Below, piece after piece: positions 1 through 8,962 of a stretch of 64,000 bases of DNA (its first letter is position 1; the number at the start of each line of letters is the position of its first letter). Where the stretch lies: the NCBI GenBank assembly GCA_001443375.1, contig LDXM01000002.1, positions 62,001-126,000 on the forward strand. Direction: 5' to 3'. The notes under the pieces were generated by a model. That model saw nothing but the letters and a program-made list of their open reading frames with translations. It did not search any database and was not told the origin of the DNA. A program made the position numbers and the translations under genes. This DNA is from Chloroflexi bacterium CSP1-4 (GTDB taxonomy: Bacteria; Chloroflexota; Limnocylindria; Limnocylindrales; CSP1-4).

Positions 1-1060
1 TGATGCCGGCGATCCCTCGACGCATCTTCTCGGCGACCACGAGCGCGCCGCTGGGATCGGTCTCGGGCAGGAGGACGACGAACTCATCGCCGCCGTAGCG
101 GGCCGCCGAGTCGATGACGCGGATGCCGCGCCGCACGACTTCGGCCACCTCGCGCAGCATCCGGTCGCCGAAGTAGTGGCCGTAGTGGTCGTTGATCGGT
201 TTGAGGCCGTCGAGGTCGAGCATGAGCAGGCTGAAACGGCGCTGGGTCCGCCCGGCGCGGGCGATCTCACGGTCCATCACCGCGAACAGGTAGTTGCGGT
301 TGTAGAGCCGCGTCAGCGGGTCGTGCAGCGAGAGGCGGACGGCGGCGTCGCGAGTTCGCCGTTGCTCGCGCGCCACGACCGAGGCGAGGTACGAGAGGAG
401 CCAGAGCGCCATCAGGTTGAAACCGAGGCGCTCGATCTGCGGCAACTCCAGCGGCGTGGCGCCCTGGACGAGCAGGAGCGCCAGCAGATAGACCGCCGAG
501 ATGGCGGCGGCCAGCAGGAAGTTCGCAGTGCCCCCGACGACGAAGGCCGCGGCCGCGGCGATGAGGTAGTAGCCGAAGAAGAAGGGGCTGTCGACACCGC
601 CCGTGAGGACGATCAGGACCGTGAACAGCGCGATCGCGGTGACGGCCTCGAAGACCAGCACGGCGCCGCCCAGGCGCGAACTGGGCAGGACGTCGTGGAC
701 CACGAATACGACGATCGCGCCCCCCGCGAGCAGCGCGTAGATGGCCGGCGCGCTCGTCGCCCAGAGCCCGCCGAGAGCGACGATGATGGCCGTGCCGATG
801 AAGAACCCGTAGCTGACGATGCGCACGACGCGGTCGTACGTCGCTGCGCTGATGCCGGCCCGCGAGGGTGGCGAGCCCTCCGCCCGGGCGGCGGCCTGGA
901 GGGCGATGTCGATCGGCTCCGGGGGCATCGCGCCGACCCACGCATCGTCGGGCGGCGACGAGCGCCGGCGGACGACCGAGGAGACGAGCACGACCCCCAC
1001 GAGTGCGAGGTTGACCAGGACGGCCACCCCGAGGAGCACGACGAGGAAACCGGTGGGCAC
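1..1060 (-). CDS. Membrane GGDEF diguanylate cyclase, C-terminus cut by window edge
   Basis: Predicted to make cyclic di-GMP from two GTP at the membrane. The reading frame starts at GTG 1060 and runs off the window at base 1, so about 353 codons are visible. The N-terminal half has several hydrophobic segments. A GGDEF domain follows, with HDPLTRLYNRNYL at its beginning and the active-site motif RYGGDEF near the edge. RVID sits exactly five residues before GGDEF and fits the RxxD inhibitory site, so product inhibition is likely. The gene is divergent from the Lrp-type gene. A TACCCT hexamer ends six bases before GTG, which supports this start and suggests a leaderless mRNA. Family call is firm; the input sensed is unknown. 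Confidence 0.9.
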   Translation of the reverse strand, partial: MPTGFLVVLLGVAVLVNLALVGVVLVSSVVRRRSSPPDDAWVGAMPPEPIDIALQAAARAEGSPPSRAGISAATYDRVVRIVSYGFFIGTAIIVALGGLWATSAPAIYALLAGGAIVVFVVHDVLPSSRLGGAVLVFEAVTAIALFTVLIVLTGGVDSPFFFGYYLIAAAAAFVVGGTANFLLAAAISAVYLLALLLVQGATPLELPQIERLGFNLMALWLLSYLASVVAREQRRTRDAAVRLSLHDPLTRLYNRNYLFAVMDREIARAGRTQRRFSLLMLDLDGLKPINDHYGHYFGDRMLREVAEVVRRGIRVIDSAARYGGDEFVVLLPETDPSGALVVAEKMRRGIAGI

Positions 1061-1066
1061 GTGTCG

Positions 1067-1072
1067 AGGGTA
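1067..1072 (-). promoter_or_regulatory. -10 element for the GGDEF gene
   Basis: TACCCT read on the minus strand, six bases before the GTG at 1060. This spacing puts the transcript start at or next to the start codon. No convincing -35 box is seen. Confidence 0.5.
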
Positions 1073-1203
1073 CCCCGCCCGACCCTCGGGCGCCAGACTC
1101 GACGACCTGCGAGCCGTCGGGGGCCGAGCGCAGCACGCGAAGTCTCGTCGCCTGCCGCCACCACCCGGTGTGAATCGCGTTGCCAGGCGGCACCAGCCGG
1201 TGG

Positions 1204-1209
1204 TACCGT
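1204..1209 (+). promoter_or_regulatory. -10 element for the Lrp/AsnC gene
   Basis: TGGTACCGT contains the hexamer TACCGT, seven bases before ATG 1217, again a leaderless arrangement. Very similar words occur before the genes at 27533 and 37240. Confidence 0.5.
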
Positions 1210-1216
1210 CCCGGCC

Positions 1217-1708
1217 ATGACCCAGGCCCGCAAGCCGCTCCCCGCGCGGGGCGGCGAGGGCGACGTCTCGCCCCTCGACAAGCGCATCATCGCGCACCTG
1301 CAACAGGACGGCCGCCGCCCGTTCACGCAGATCGCGTCCGACCTCGGCGTGAGCGAGGCGGCCGTGCGGGCGCGCACGAGCCGGCTCATCGAGCGCGGCG
1401 TGCTCCAGATCGTCGGCGTCACCGACCCGCTCAAGCTCGGCTACGACCAGATGGCGATGATCGGCGTCCGCTGCGAGGGGGACCGGCTGATCCAGGCCGC
1501 CGAGGAGATCGGGAAGCTGCCCGAGGTCATCTACGTCGTGGTCACCGCCGGCGCCTTCGACCTGCTCGTGGAGGCCGTCTGCGAGGACAGCGAGGATCTG
1601 CTGCGCTTCCTGACGGAGAAGCTCCGTCGCGTGTCGGGCGTGCAGTCCACCGAGACGTTCGTCTACCTGCGCATCGTCAAGCAGACGTACCAGTGGGGGA
1701 ACCACTGA
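1217..1708 (+). CDS. Lrp/AsnC-family transcriptional regulator
   Basis: A 163-residue protein of normal Lrp/AsnC length. The N-terminal winged helix-turn-helix includes LDKRIIAHLQQDGRRPF and a recognition helix around SEAAVRARTSRLIERG. The C-terminal RAM/AsnC domain has the usual alternating strands and helices (GVRCEGD, VIYVVVTAGAFDLLVEAVC) that bind small molecules, often amino acids, and drive oligomer formation. ATG 1217 is chosen because the HTH begins just after it and a -10 element sits seven bases upstream; the frame is open further upstream, but that stretch is antisense to the GGDEF gene. It stands alone, so its regulon cannot be inferred here. Confidence 0.92.
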   Translation: MTQARKPLPARGGEGDVSPLDKRIIAHLQQDGRRPFTQIASDLGVSEAAVRARTSRLIERGVLQIVGVTDPLKLGYDQMAMIGVRCEGDRLIQAAEEIGKLPEVIYVVVTAGAFDLLVEAVCEDSEDLLRFLTEKLRRVSGVQSTETFVYLRIVKQTYQWGNH

Positions 1709-1727
1709 CCCAGGACCTGACGGCCCT

Positions 1728-2348
1728 CTAGGGCGTGGCGGTGGGTGTGGCGCTGGGCGACGGGCTCGGTGCCACGGAAGGGGGCGGCGTGGCCGTCGGC
1801 AGCGGCACGGTGACGCGCGCGACGGATCGCTCGGCCAGCGGGCCGACCAGCTCGCCGAGCGCCTCGGCGAGCTTCTTCGCCGCCTCGACCTTCGTGGCGT
1901 CCGGCGGGGCCGGCACGTGGCCCTGCGTGCTCGGGCCCCAGAGGACCGCGATGTTCAGGCCGGCGAAGGTGAAGGCCGGCTGCCCGGCGCCGGGCGCGCC
2001 GCCGTCTCGGAACGGGACGCTCTTGGCGCGGGCGGTGGTCGTGGAGTACTCCAGGAGCGCCAACGGCCAGCCGGCGTACGACGCGTTGATGCGGCTGCGC
2101 GGCTCCGTCCCCTCGGCGGCGTTCGTGCCCACGAGCCCGAGGCCGGCCTCGTTCAGCCGGGTGTAGACCTCGCGGCCGGAGGCCGGCTCCGCCAGGTGCG
2201 TGTCCGGCTTCGGGGTCGCGGTAGCCGCGGCCGGCGTCGGTGTCGGCGTGGCTGAACTGCCGCCGCAGCCCGTGAGCAGGACGAGCGCCACCAGCGCAGC
2301 GGCCCCGAAGCGGCTGCGCTGGATCGGAGATACGGTTCCCCAGGGCAT
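1728..2348 (-). CDS. Small exported lipoprotein of unknown function
   Basis: A 206-residue protein with a short basic start, a hydrophobic segment and the lipobox LLTGCGGSS, so it is predicted to be lipidated at that cysteine and held outside the membrane. A Pro/Thr-rich linker follows, then a globular part of about 130 residues, then a low-complexity Pro/Ser/Thr tail rich in PTATP and PSPSPS. I do not recognise the globular domain. It converges on the Lrp gene with 19 bases between them and diverges from the MFS gene at 2481. The start at 2348 fits both the signal peptide and the TAGCAT hexamer ten bases upstream. Confidence 0.75.
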   Translation of the reverse strand: MPWGTVSPIQRSRFGAAALVALVLLTGCGGSSATPTPTPAAATATPKPDTHLAEPASGREVYTRLNEAGLGLVGTNAAEGTEPRSRINASYAGWPLALLEYSTTTARAKSVPFRDGGAPGAGQPAFTFAGLNIAVLWGPSTQGHVPAPPDATKVEAAKKLAEALGELVGPLAERSVARVTVPLPTATPPPSVAPSPSPSATPTATP

Positions 2349-2358
2349 CGTGCGAGCG

Positions 2359-2364
2359 ATGCTA
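2359..2364 (-). promoter_or_regulatory. -10 element for the lipoprotein gene
   Basis: TAGCAT on the minus strand, ten bases before ATG 2348. Confidence 0.4.
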
Positions 2365-2468
2365 GCAGGGGGCACGGTCCCTCCGCCCTTGCCGATGGTC
2401 TGGGCCGACGCTGCGCCGCACCGGTACGCCTCGTCCTGCGCGATGGCCGCGCATGGTCCGGTCTCGGC

Positions 2469-2474
2469 TATCCT
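2469..2474 (+). promoter_or_regulatory. -10 element for the MFS gene
   Basis: TATCCT six bases before ATG 2481; predicts a leaderless mRNA. Confidence 0.5.
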
Positions 2475-2480
2475 CGCTCG

Positions 2481-3647
2481 ATGGCGATCACGTCTTCCCA
2501 GGACGCGGGGACCGCCGTGCGCCTGCCCGCGAGCGAAGACCGCTCCACGTTCGCCTACGTCGCGCTCCTGGCCCTCGGCGTCCTCGACGCGGCCGCGTAC
2601 AGCGTCATCGCACCGGTCGCCCCGACGCTCGCGGCGCAGACGGGAACGGGCCCCGGCCTCATCGGGCTGCTGGTCGCGACGTTCCCGGCGGGCATCGTCA
2701 TCGGCTTCGCCCTCGCCGGCAGCGCCATCCGCCGGCAGCGCTACTCGGCCCTTCTTCTGCTGTCGCTCGGCCTGCTCGCCGCCGGGTCGCTCGGCTTCGC
2801 CGCATCGTCGAGCCTGCCCGGCTACTCCATGGCCCGCTTCGTGATGGGCCTCGGATCGGGCGGGCTGTGGATGGGGGTGACGTTCAGCACGCTCCAGCGC
2901 TGGCCCGGCCAGGAGTACCTGTGCATGAGCCGGATCTTCGCGGCGTACTCGGTGGGCGGGCTCCTCGGCCCGGCCATCGGCGCCCTCGGCGGTGTCCGCG
3001 AGCCGTTCCTCGTGTACCTCGCCCTCGTCTGCCTCGCGGCGGTGCTCGTCGCGGCGATGCCGCCGTCGCGCCACCACCCGGCCTTCGGCTCCGACCGCAG
3101 CGCCCTCCGGTCGCCCGCCTTCCGGGTCGCCTCGGCCGGCATCCTGTTCGCCGTCCTTGCCCTGGGGATCGTGGAGGGCGTGCTGCCGCTGCACCTCGCG
3201 GCACGCCTCGATCAGGCCCAGATCGGCCTGCTCTATGCCGCGATGTCGCTCGTCGTCGCCGTCTCGGCCGCGCTGGCTTCGCGCTTCCCGCCCCGGGCCA
3301 TGCTGCTCGGCGCGCATGGCCTCGTCGTCCTCGGCATCGGACTGGCAGCGGCCACGGGAGCCGTGCCGCTCTGGATCGTCGGCCTGGCGATCGGAGGGCT
3401 CGGCATCGGGATGGCGAACACCGGTTCCATCGGCGTGCTGCTGCAGGGCGTTCCGACCGAGCGTTCGGTCACCGCCATCGTCGCCTGGTCGCAGGTCGGG
3501 ATCGTGGGCTACCTGCTCGGTCCGCTCGTCGGCGGCACGGTCGCCCAGGTCGGCGGCTTCGGCCTGCTGGGCGTCGTGCTGCTGGCCGCCGCGGTGCCCG
3601 TCCTCGCCCTCGGCGTCTCGCTGGGCCGAGGTCGATCCGCGGCGTAG
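2481..3647 (+). CDS. MFS transporter
   Basis: A 388-residue integral membrane protein with about twelve hydrophobic segments in two halves, the layout of a major facilitator carrier. Helix 1 (ALLALGVLDAAAYSVIAPVA), the small-residue-rich segments FVMGLGSGGLWMG and GLAIGGLGIGMANTG, and the central basic loop are typical of drug or metabolite exporters of the DHA type. No substrate can be read from the sequence. It has its own leaderless-type promoter and a perfect hairpin directly after its stop codon, so it is probably monocistronic. Confidence 0.85.
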   Translation: MAITSSQDAGTAVRLPASEDRSTFAYVALLALGVLDAAAYSVIAPVAPTLAAQTGTGPGLIGLLVATFPAGIVIGFALAGSAIRRQRYSALLLLSLGLLAAGSLGFAASSSLPGYSMARFVMGLGSGGLWMGVTFSTLQRWPGQEYLCMSRIFAAYSVGGLLGPAIGALGGVREPFLVYLALVCLAAVLVAAMPPSRHHPAFGSDRSALRSPAFRVASAGILFAVLALGIVEGVLPLHLAARLDQAQIGLLYAAMSLVVAVSAALASRFPPRAMLLGAHGLVVLGIGLAAATGAVPLWIVGLAIGGLGIGMANTGSIGVLLQGVPTERSVTAIVAWSQVGIVGYLLGPLVGGTVAQVGGFGLLGVVLLAAAVPVLALGVSLGRGRSAA

Positions 3648-3664
3648 CCTCGCCGCCGGCGAGG
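3648..3664. terminator. Hairpin between MFS gene and tRNA-Pro
   Basis: Perfect inverted repeat CCTCGCC-GCC-GGCGAGG (7-bp stem, 3-base loop), starting at the first base after the MFS stop and ending one base before the 3' end of the converging tRNA. It could end transcripts from both sides. There is no U-tract. Confidence 0.5.
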
Positions 3665-3665
3665 A

Positions 3666-3740
3666 TGGTCGGGGCGGTGGGATTCGAACCCACAACCTCG
3701 TGCTCCCAAAGCACGTGCGCGACCGTTGCGCCACGCCCCG
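3666..3740 (-). tRNA. tRNA-Pro (anticodon UGG)
   Basis: The minus strand folds as a full cloverleaf. The acceptor stem is CGGGGCG/CGCCCCG, the D-arm follows, the anticodon stem is CGTGC/GCACG with loop TTTGGGA (anticodon TGG), and the T-arm is GTGGG-TTCGAAT-CCCAC. The discriminator base is A and a CCA end is encoded (3668 to 3666). It reads proline codons. It lies convergent to the MFS gene and is divergent from the LCP gene. Confidence 0.95.
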
Positions 3741-3795
3741 TCGCGGCACATCGTACCGCGCCGGTCGCGGTGTGAGCCGCTCCCCGACCCGCTGC

Positions 3796-3801
3796 TACAC
3801 T
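3796..3801 (+). promoter_or_regulatory. -10 element for the LCP gene
   Basis: TACACT, 29 bases before the TTG at 3831. This gene therefore has a short leader, with a GGAGGAG ribosome site at 3821-3827. Confidence 0.5.
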
Positions 3802-3830
3802 GCCGCCGCCAGACGACAGCGGAGGAGTCC

Positions 3831-5270
3831 TTGCAGGCGCGAGCCTCGACCCCGGGCCGGGAGGGCCGCACGCGTGACGGCGCGGACGATCCCCGGCGCA
3901 TCGTCGCCGCCGTCCTCTCGGCTATCTTCCCCGGACTCGGGCAGGCACTCAACCGCGACGGTCGGGGCTTCGCGGCCTTCGCCCTGCCGGTCGCCGCGCT
4001 GCTGCTCATCGGCCTCCTGATCGCGCTGGCCTACCAGACGCGGCTGGTGGCCTCGATCCTCAAGCCCGACGCCGTCGTTGCCCTCCTCTTCCTCGACGTC
4101 CTCTTCCTCGGCTGGCGGCTGATCGCCATCGCCCACGCCTTCCTGGCCGGCGGGCGAGCGCGGATCGGCGGCGTCGGCGCGGTCGGGCTCCTCCTCGTCG
4201 TGGGCCTGGCAGCGGCACCCCAGGCATACGCGGGCTTCCTGGGCCTGCGGGTCTACGAGACAGCCCTGCGCATCTGCCCCACCTGCGCCGGTATGGCGGA
4301 CGCGAGCGGCTCAGCGCCGGCACGACTCCTCTTTGCGGGCGATGACCCGGGGACCACGACCGGCCCCACGCCCGCCCCGGATGGCCGGATCAACGTCCTG
4401 CTCATGGGCGTCGACAACCGCACCAGCACCCAGGGAGGCCGCACCGACACGCTCATCGTCGTGTCCGTCGATCCGGTCGGCCGGACGGCGTCGATGCTGT
4501 CCATCCCGCGCGACCTGGTCGATGTCCCCCTCCCCGGCGGGGGGATCTACCGGGGCAAGATCAATGGCCTCCTCCTGCACGTCAACACGCATCCCGACGA
4601 CCCCGATCTCGCCGGGGCCGGCCGCAGTGGCACGCGTGCGCTCCAGGACGCCGTCGGGGAGCTGCTGGGCATCGAGATCCACTACTACGCCAAGGTCGAC
4701 CTGTCCGGCTTCGTCAAGGTCATCGACGCGGTCGGTGGGGTCGACGTGGAGGTGAAGCGACCGCTCGACGACCCCAAGTACCGCGAGTTCGGGATCGACG
4801 GCTTCCACGTGGAGGCCGGGCTCCAGCACCTCGACGGCCAGCATGCCCTGGCCTACGCCCGCGTCCGCAGACCGGTCGGCGAGACCGACTTCACGCGCGC
4901 CGCGCGGCAACAGGAGGTGCTCGTCGCCCTCAAGAACGCCGCGCTCGAGGGCGGCGCGCTGGAGCTGCTGGGGAAGCTCCCCGGGCTGCTCGACGCGATC
5001 GGCGACGCCGTGCGCACCGACCTGCCCCCGAGCCGCTACAACGACCTGGCCTTCCTGGCCGAAGGCATCGACGGCACCGATGTCGTCAACGTCGTGATGA
5101 AGTTCCCGCTCGTCCACCCGTCCGAGGGTGGGGATCCGCGCGGCGCGGTCCAGATCCCCGACGGGGAGGCCATCCGGGCCATGGCGGCGCTGCTCTTCCC
5201 TGCACCGGGGACCCTGCCCACGCCCTGGCCGACGCCGAAGCCGACGGCAACGCCGAGCTCGAACCCCTAG
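3831..5270 (+). CDS. LytR-CpsA-Psr (LCP) family cell-wall polymer ligase
   Basis: A 479-residue membrane protein. LCP enzymes transfer polyprenyl-linked glycopolymers to peptidoglycan outside the membrane. Three or four hydrophobic segments precede an extracytoplasmic LCP domain recognisable from INVLLMGVDNRT, RTDTLIVVSVDP, MLSIPRDLVDV and HALAYARVRR, with the usual Asp/Arg pattern for pyrophosphate-lipid binding. A Pro/Thr tail ends it. TTG 3831 is preferred because GGAGGAG lies four bases upstream and a longer frame would run into the tRNA. The large polysaccharide locus nearby could supply its substrate. The stop overlaps the next, converging gene's stop in CTAG. Confidence 0.9.
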   Translation: MQARASTPGREGRTRDGADDPRRIVAAVLSAIFPGLGQALNRDGRGFAAFALPVAALLLIGLLIALAYQTRLVASILKPDAVVALLFLDVLFLGWRLIAIAHAFLAGGRARIGGVGAVGLLLVVGLAAAPQAYAGFLGLRVYETALRICPTCAGMADASGSAPARLLFAGDDPGTTTGPTPAPDGRINVLLMGVDNRTSTQGGRTDTLIVVSVDPVGRTASMLSIPRDLVDVPLPGGGIYRGKINGLLLHVNTHPDDPDLAGAGRSGTRALQDAVGELLGIEIHYYAKVDLSGFVKVIDAVGGVDVEVKRPLDDPKYREFGIDGFHVEAGLQHLDGQHALAYARVRRPVGETDFTRAARQQEVLVALKNAALEGGALELLGKLPGLLDAIGDAVRTDLPPSRYNDLAFLAEGIDGTDVVNVVMKFPLVHPSEGGDPRGAVQIPDGEAIRAMAALLFPAPGTLPTPWPTPKPTATPSSNP

Positions 5271-6193
5271 GCGCCCGCCGAGGCCCGCACCGAGGCCGCG
5301 TCCGCGGCCACCTGCGTCGTGGCCGCCTCGATGAGCGTGGCCGGCGTCCGCCCGTCCTCGCCGCCGCGCTCGAGCGCCGCCGCGGGCAGGCCGAAGACCT
5401 GCTCCTCCAGCCGTCCGTAGGCGCCCACCATGAGTCCCACCAGCCGGTCCACCTCGCGCGGCGCCCAGCCGAGCATGACCAGCGTCTCGTCCACCTGGAC
5501 GGTGTGCTCGCGGATGTGCGACGACCAGCGCCCGAGGCGGAAGCCGACGTCGACACGGATGCCCGACCAGCGCGCCGGGACCGCCAGGGCGTCGTCGTCC
5601 AGGCCGCCGAGGTGGGCCATGCCCGCGTCGAGCAGCCCGTCGAGGCGCTCGCGGATCTCGTCGGGCGTGCCCTCACCCTCGACCGCCTCGTCGGGCATGG
5701 CCTCGAAGAGCGCCTCCGGGACTGCGTCGGGAAGGGGGGCCGCGTCGTGCTGGAGCAGCCACCAGGCGGTGAACCGGCCGTATGCGCGCTGCGCGCTGAC
5801 GATGTGGCCCAGCGTCTGTCTCACCGTCCACTCGCCACCGCCGGGGGAGGCGCCGAGGGTCGTCGCGTCGAGGGGGAGCACCTGGGCGTGAAGCTCCCAA
5901 CGCGCCGCGGTAGCGGCGGCGACACGACGGGCGCCGGGGGCGCGACGCGTGTCCGCCTCGTCGAGGGCCCGGCGAACCGCAGCGCCGGCCGCCTCGAGGG
6001 TCTCGTAGGCACGGTAGAAGCCGTAACGGACGTCCGCTTCGGAATCGCGCCAGGGCCAGGCGCGCTCGAGGGCCGCGTCGGGCACCGCGAGGAGGTCGTG
6101 CGCCGCCGCGATGACCCGTGCGCGGGCGACCGGGACGGCGGGGTGCAGCGCGATGGGCGTGACGGGGACGTCGGGGAGGTAGGGCTCGTTCAT
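5267..6193 (-). CDS. DinB-fold protein
   Basis: A 308-residue soluble protein. The central and C-terminal parts resemble DinB-like four-helix bundles: GGEWTVRQTLGHIVSAQR near residue 125 carries a conserved-type histidine, and SSHIREHTVQVDETL near residue 235 carries another. Such proteins are often metal-dependent thiol transferases (bacillithiol or mycothiol-type), but no reaction can be assigned here. The N-terminal 100 residues are an extra helical region. ATG 6193 is supported by a TACGCT hexamer six bases upstream. A second, shorter DinB-type protein is at 52982-53572. The stop shares CTAG with the LCP gene. Confidence 0.75.
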   Translation of the reverse strand: MNEPYLPDVPVTPIALHPAVPVARARVIAAAHDLLAVPDAALERAWPWRDSEADVRYGFYRAYETLEAAGAAVRRALDEADTRRAPGARRVAAATAARWELHAQVLPLDATTLGASPGGGEWTVRQTLGHIVSAQRAYGRFTAWWLLQHDAAPLPDAVPEALFEAMPDEAVEGEGTPDEIRERLDGLLDAGMAHLGGLDDDALAVPARWSGIRVDVGFRLGRWSSHIREHTVQVDETLVMLGWAPREVDRLVGLMVGAYGRLEEQVFGLPAAALERGGEDGRTPATLIEAATTQVAADAASVRASAGA

Positions 6194-6199
6194 GAGCGG

Positions 6200-6205
6200 A
6201 GCGTA
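6200..6205 (-). promoter_or_regulatory. -10 element for the DinB-fold gene
   Basis: TACGCT on the minus strand, six bases before ATG 6193; leaderless arrangement. Confidence 0.5.
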
Positions 6206-6371
6206 GTCCGAGTCGCAGCGTGGTGTTGTTTGCTGCGCACCAAACGGCGCGTCGAGGGCGTCCGAGGGCCTGCCAGGGGGCGATCCGCCGGCACGGCCGG
6301 CGTGATCCACGCTCAGGACGCGGGTCGTCTTCACCCAGAACGGTCCCGGACGTGGCTGCGAGGCGTGGTTT

Positions 6372-6388
6372 GTTGTCGTGCAGACAAC
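6372..6388. repeat. Small inverted repeat between the DinB-fold gene and rdgB
   Basis: GTTGTC-gtgca-GACAAC in the 245-base gap 6194-6438, about 50 bases past the end of rdgB. It may be a transcript-ending hairpin or an operator. I see no gene in this gap. Confidence 0.3.
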
Positions 6389-6438
6389 GCGCGTCCGTCG
6401 CGTGGTCGGGACCCAGCCCGCAGCCGACGACGGTCGGA

Positions 6439-7062
6439 TCAGTACCCCAGCTCGCGCAGCGCCTGGCCCATGGCGCGCGCGGCGACGGCACGGTGCGAGA
6501 CCGCGTTCTTCTCGACCGCCGTCATCTGGCCCACGGTGCGGCCGCCCGGCGGCTCGGAGGCGGGCTCGAAGATCGGGTCGTAGCCGAAGCCGCCGCTGCC
6601 GCGCGCCGCGGGCGCGATGCGCCCCACGAACGTGCCACGCCGCACCAGCGGTTCCGCCGTGGCCGAGGCCAGGAAGGCGAGCACGCACACGTAGCGGGCG
6701 GCCCGGCGCTGCGGTGGCAGGCCGGCCAGCTCGTCCAGCAGCTTCGCATTGTTCTGGGCATCGGTGGCCACCTCGCCGGCGTAGCGGCGCGTGCGCACGC
6801 CCGGGCCCCAGCGGAGCGCCTCGACCTCGAGGCCCGAGTCGTCGGCGAGCACCGGCAACCTCGTCCGCGCGGCCCAGAAGCGGACCTTGATGAGCGCATT
6901 CGCCTCGAACGTGGCGCCGTCCTCGACCGGATCGCCGGCCAGACCCAGCTCGTCCAGCGAGACGAGCGCCGTCCGCGAGAGCCCCAGCAGTTCGCGCAGC
7001 TCCCTCAGCTTGTGCGCAGAGCGCGTCGCGACGAGGATCCGCCGCTCCCCGGACGCGGTCAC
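6439..7062 (-). CDS. rdgB: dITP/XTP pyrophosphatase (RdgB/HAM1 family)
   Basis: A 207-residue enzyme that hydrolyses non-canonical purine NTPs (dITP, XTP) to monophosphates and so cleans the nucleotide pool. The signature segments are all present: [17 protein letters not shown] at the start, the metal-binding [11 protein letters not shown] followed by [12 protein letters not shown], and [11 protein letters not shown] for substrate binding. The length is typical. It starts at GTG 7062, which overlaps the rph stop in GTGA, so translation is probably coupled. The order mazG-rph-rdgB groups two house-cleaning pyrophosphatases with RNase PH. Confidence 0.95.
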   Translation of the reverse strand: MTASGERRILVATRSAHKLRELRELLGLSRTALVSLDELGLAGDPVEDGATFEANALIKVRFWAARTRLPVLADDSGLEVEALRWGPGVRTRRYAGEVATDAQNNAKLLDELAGLPPQRRAARYVCVLAFLASATAEPLVRRGTFVGRIAPAARGSGGFGYDPIFEPASEPPGGRTVGQMTAVEKNAVSHRAVAARAMGQALRELGY

Positions 7063-7790
7063 GCCGCGGCGCGGGCGATCGCCTCGCGCTGCAGGGCGAA
7101 CAGCTTCTGCATGCCGTCGTCGGCCAGCGAGAGGAGCCGCTCCATGGCCGCCCGGTCGAACGGCTTGCCCTCGGCCGTGCCCTGCACCTCCACGTACGTC
7201 CCGGCGTCCGTGGCCACCACGTTGAAGTCCACGTCGGCGCGCGAGTCCTCGGCGTAGTCGAGGTCGAGCAGCGCCACGCCGTCGACGAGGCCGACGCTCA
7301 CGGCCGCGATCTGGCCGGCCACCGCCGCGCCCAGCCCGCGCCGCTTCAGGGCCAGCACGAGCGCCACGTAGCCGCCGGTGATCGAGGCGGTGCGCGTCCC
7401 GCCATCGGCCTGGAGGACGTCGCAATCCACGGTCACGGTCCGCTCACCCAGCTTCGCGGCGTCCACCACGCCGCGCAGCGAGCGGCCCACCAGCCGCTGG
7501 ATCTCGTGCGTGCGGCCGCCGAGGCGCCCCTTCACGGCCTCCCGCTGCGTGCGCTCGGAGGTGGCCCGGGGCAGCATCGAGTACTCGGCCGTGACCCAGC
7601 CGATGCCCTTCCCGCGCAGGTGGGGCGGGATGCGCTCCTCGAGCGTGGCCGCACAGAGCACGTGCGTGTCGCCGACGCGGATGAGGCAGGAGCCCTCGGC
7701 CCACTTCTGCACGTCCAGCTCGATGGTCGTGGGGCGGAGCTGGCCGGGCGTGCGCCCGTCACCGCGGAAGCGGCCGGAGCCGATGCTCAT
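7059..7790 (-). CDS. rph: Ribonuclease PH
   Basis: A 243-residue phosphorolytic exoribonuclease that trims tRNA 3' ends using phosphate. Diagnostic stretches include [51 protein letters not shown] and [18 protein letters not shown], the last two holding the phosphate- and RNA-binding residues; the length is full for the family. The start overlaps the mazG stop by one base (TGATG) and the end overlaps the rdgB start. Fusion or pairing with rdgB is well known in bacteria. Confidence 0.97.
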   Translation of the reverse strand: MSIGSGRFRGDGRTPGQLRPTTIELDVQKWAEGSCLIRVGDTHVLCAATLEERIPPHLRGKGIGWVTAEYSMLPRATSERTQREAVKGRLGGRTHEIQRLVGRSLRGVVDAAKLGERTVTVDCDVLQADGGTRTASITGGYVALVLALKRRGLGAAVAGQIAAVSVGLVDGVALLDLDYAEDSRADVDFNVVATDAGTYVEVQGTAEGKPFDRAAMERLLSLADDGMQKLFALQREAIARAAA

Positions 7791-8959
7791 CAGGGAGTTC
7801 CCTCCTCACGCTTGGCGGCGACCCAGAGCTCGTCCAGCTCCTCGAAGGTCATCTCGTCGAGCCGCCGACCCGCGGCGAGCCGCTCGACCCGGGCGAAGCG
7901 CCCGGCGAACTTCGCGCTGGCGGCCCGCAGCGCCGCCTCCGCGTCGATGCCCAGCTTACGCCCCAGGTTGACGATCACGAGCAGCAGGTCGCCAAGCTCC
8001 TCACGACGTTCCTCGGCGGTCTCTGCGGAGAGCAGCTCGACCGCCTCCTCTTCGAGCTTGTCGATGACGCCCTCAACGTCCGGCCAGTCGTAGCCGAGCG
8101 AGGCGGCGCGCTCCTGGATCTCCTGGGCGTAGGCGAGCGCGGGCAGCGAGCGCGAAAGGCCCGCGAAGGCCTCGGGCATCAGCTCGTCGCGAGCGTGCCG
8201 GGGCGGCTCCCCGGCCGCCGCGGCCTGCGCCCGCTCGCCGGCCTTGATCGTCTCCCAGTTGCGGATCACCTCGCCGACCGAGGCCACCTCCAGCTCGCCG
8301 AAGACGTGCGGGTGGCGGCGCACGATCTTGGCCATGATCGAGCGGTACACGTCGCTCAGGTCGAAGACGCCGGCCTCGGCCGCGTACTCGGCGTGGAGGA
8401 CCACCTGCAGGAGCAGATCGCCCAGCTCGTCGGCCAGCGCCGGGGTCGAGCCCGCCTCGAGTGCGTCGTAGACCTCGTAGGCCTCCTCGAGGAGGTGCCG
8501 CCGCAGGCTCTGGTGGGTCTGCTCGCGGTCCCACGGGCAGCCGTCCGGGGCGCGCAGCCGTGCCGCCAGCCAGGGCAGGCCGTGGGGGCTGGCCAGGTTC
8601 GCCTCGTCGCGCAGGGGCGGCACGTACCAGGCGCCCGACGCGAGTGGCGCGCCGTGAAGCCCGCCGACGATCGCATCCGGGGCGCCGAGCAGCCCGTGCA
8701 CCGGGTGGTCGGCCGGGTAGAGGGCACCGAGGATGGCCGGGACCTCCGGCGGGCGCGCATGGCGGCCGGGCAGGACCGGCGCATCGAAGGCGAGCGCCGA
8801 GCCGGATGCGGGCGCCGCGACCGCGTCCCCGAGGATCAGCAGCGGCCAACCCGGATCGAACGGCAGGCGGACGAGAGCCGACGCCGCGGCCAACTGGAGG
8901 CCGTCGCCGGGGCGGACGCCGAGGCGACGCTCGAGTTCGTGGAGCGCCTCCTCGAGCAC
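7790..8959 (-). CDS. mazG: MazG nucleoside triphosphate pyrophosphohydrolase with N-terminal extension
   Basis: A 389-residue protein. Two MazG-type helical domains follow each other: the first (about residues 125-225) has [29 protein letters not shown] and [15 protein letters not shown] with the EExxE and ExxD-type metal ligands; the second (about 285-365) has [10 protein letters not shown] and [18 protein letters not shown]. It hydrolyses NTPs to NMP and pyrophosphate. The first 120 residues look like a reduced tetrapyrrole-methylase-type region, since YabN-like fusions are known, but the methylase motifs are not evident. GTG 8959 lies three bases after the upstream PPIase stop. Confidence 0.93.
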   Translation of the reverse strand: MLEEALHELERRLGVRPGDGLQLAAASALVRLPFDPGWPLLILGDAVAAPASGSALAFDAPVLPGRHARPPEVPAILGALYPADHPVHGLLGAPDAIVGGLHGAPLASGAWYVPPLRDEANLASPHGLPWLAARLRAPDGCPWDREQTHQSLRRHLLEEAYEVYDALEAGSTPALADELGDLLLQVVLHAEYAAEAGVFDLSDVYRSIMAKIVRRHPHVFGELEVASVGEVIRNWETIKAGERAQAAAAGEPPRHARDELMPEAFAGLSRSLPALAYAQEIQERAASLGYDWPDVEGVIDKLEEEAVELLSAETAEERREELGDLLLVIVNLGRKLGIDAEAALRAASAKFAGRFARVERLAAGRRLDEMTFEELDELWVAAKREEGTP

Positions 8960-8962
8960 CTC

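Noticed and set aside
1728-3749. 673-codon minus frame reaching across the MFS gene and tRNA
   Set aside because: Only the last 206 codons (from 2348) form a protein, with signal peptide and lipobox; the rest is antisense to the MFS gene.
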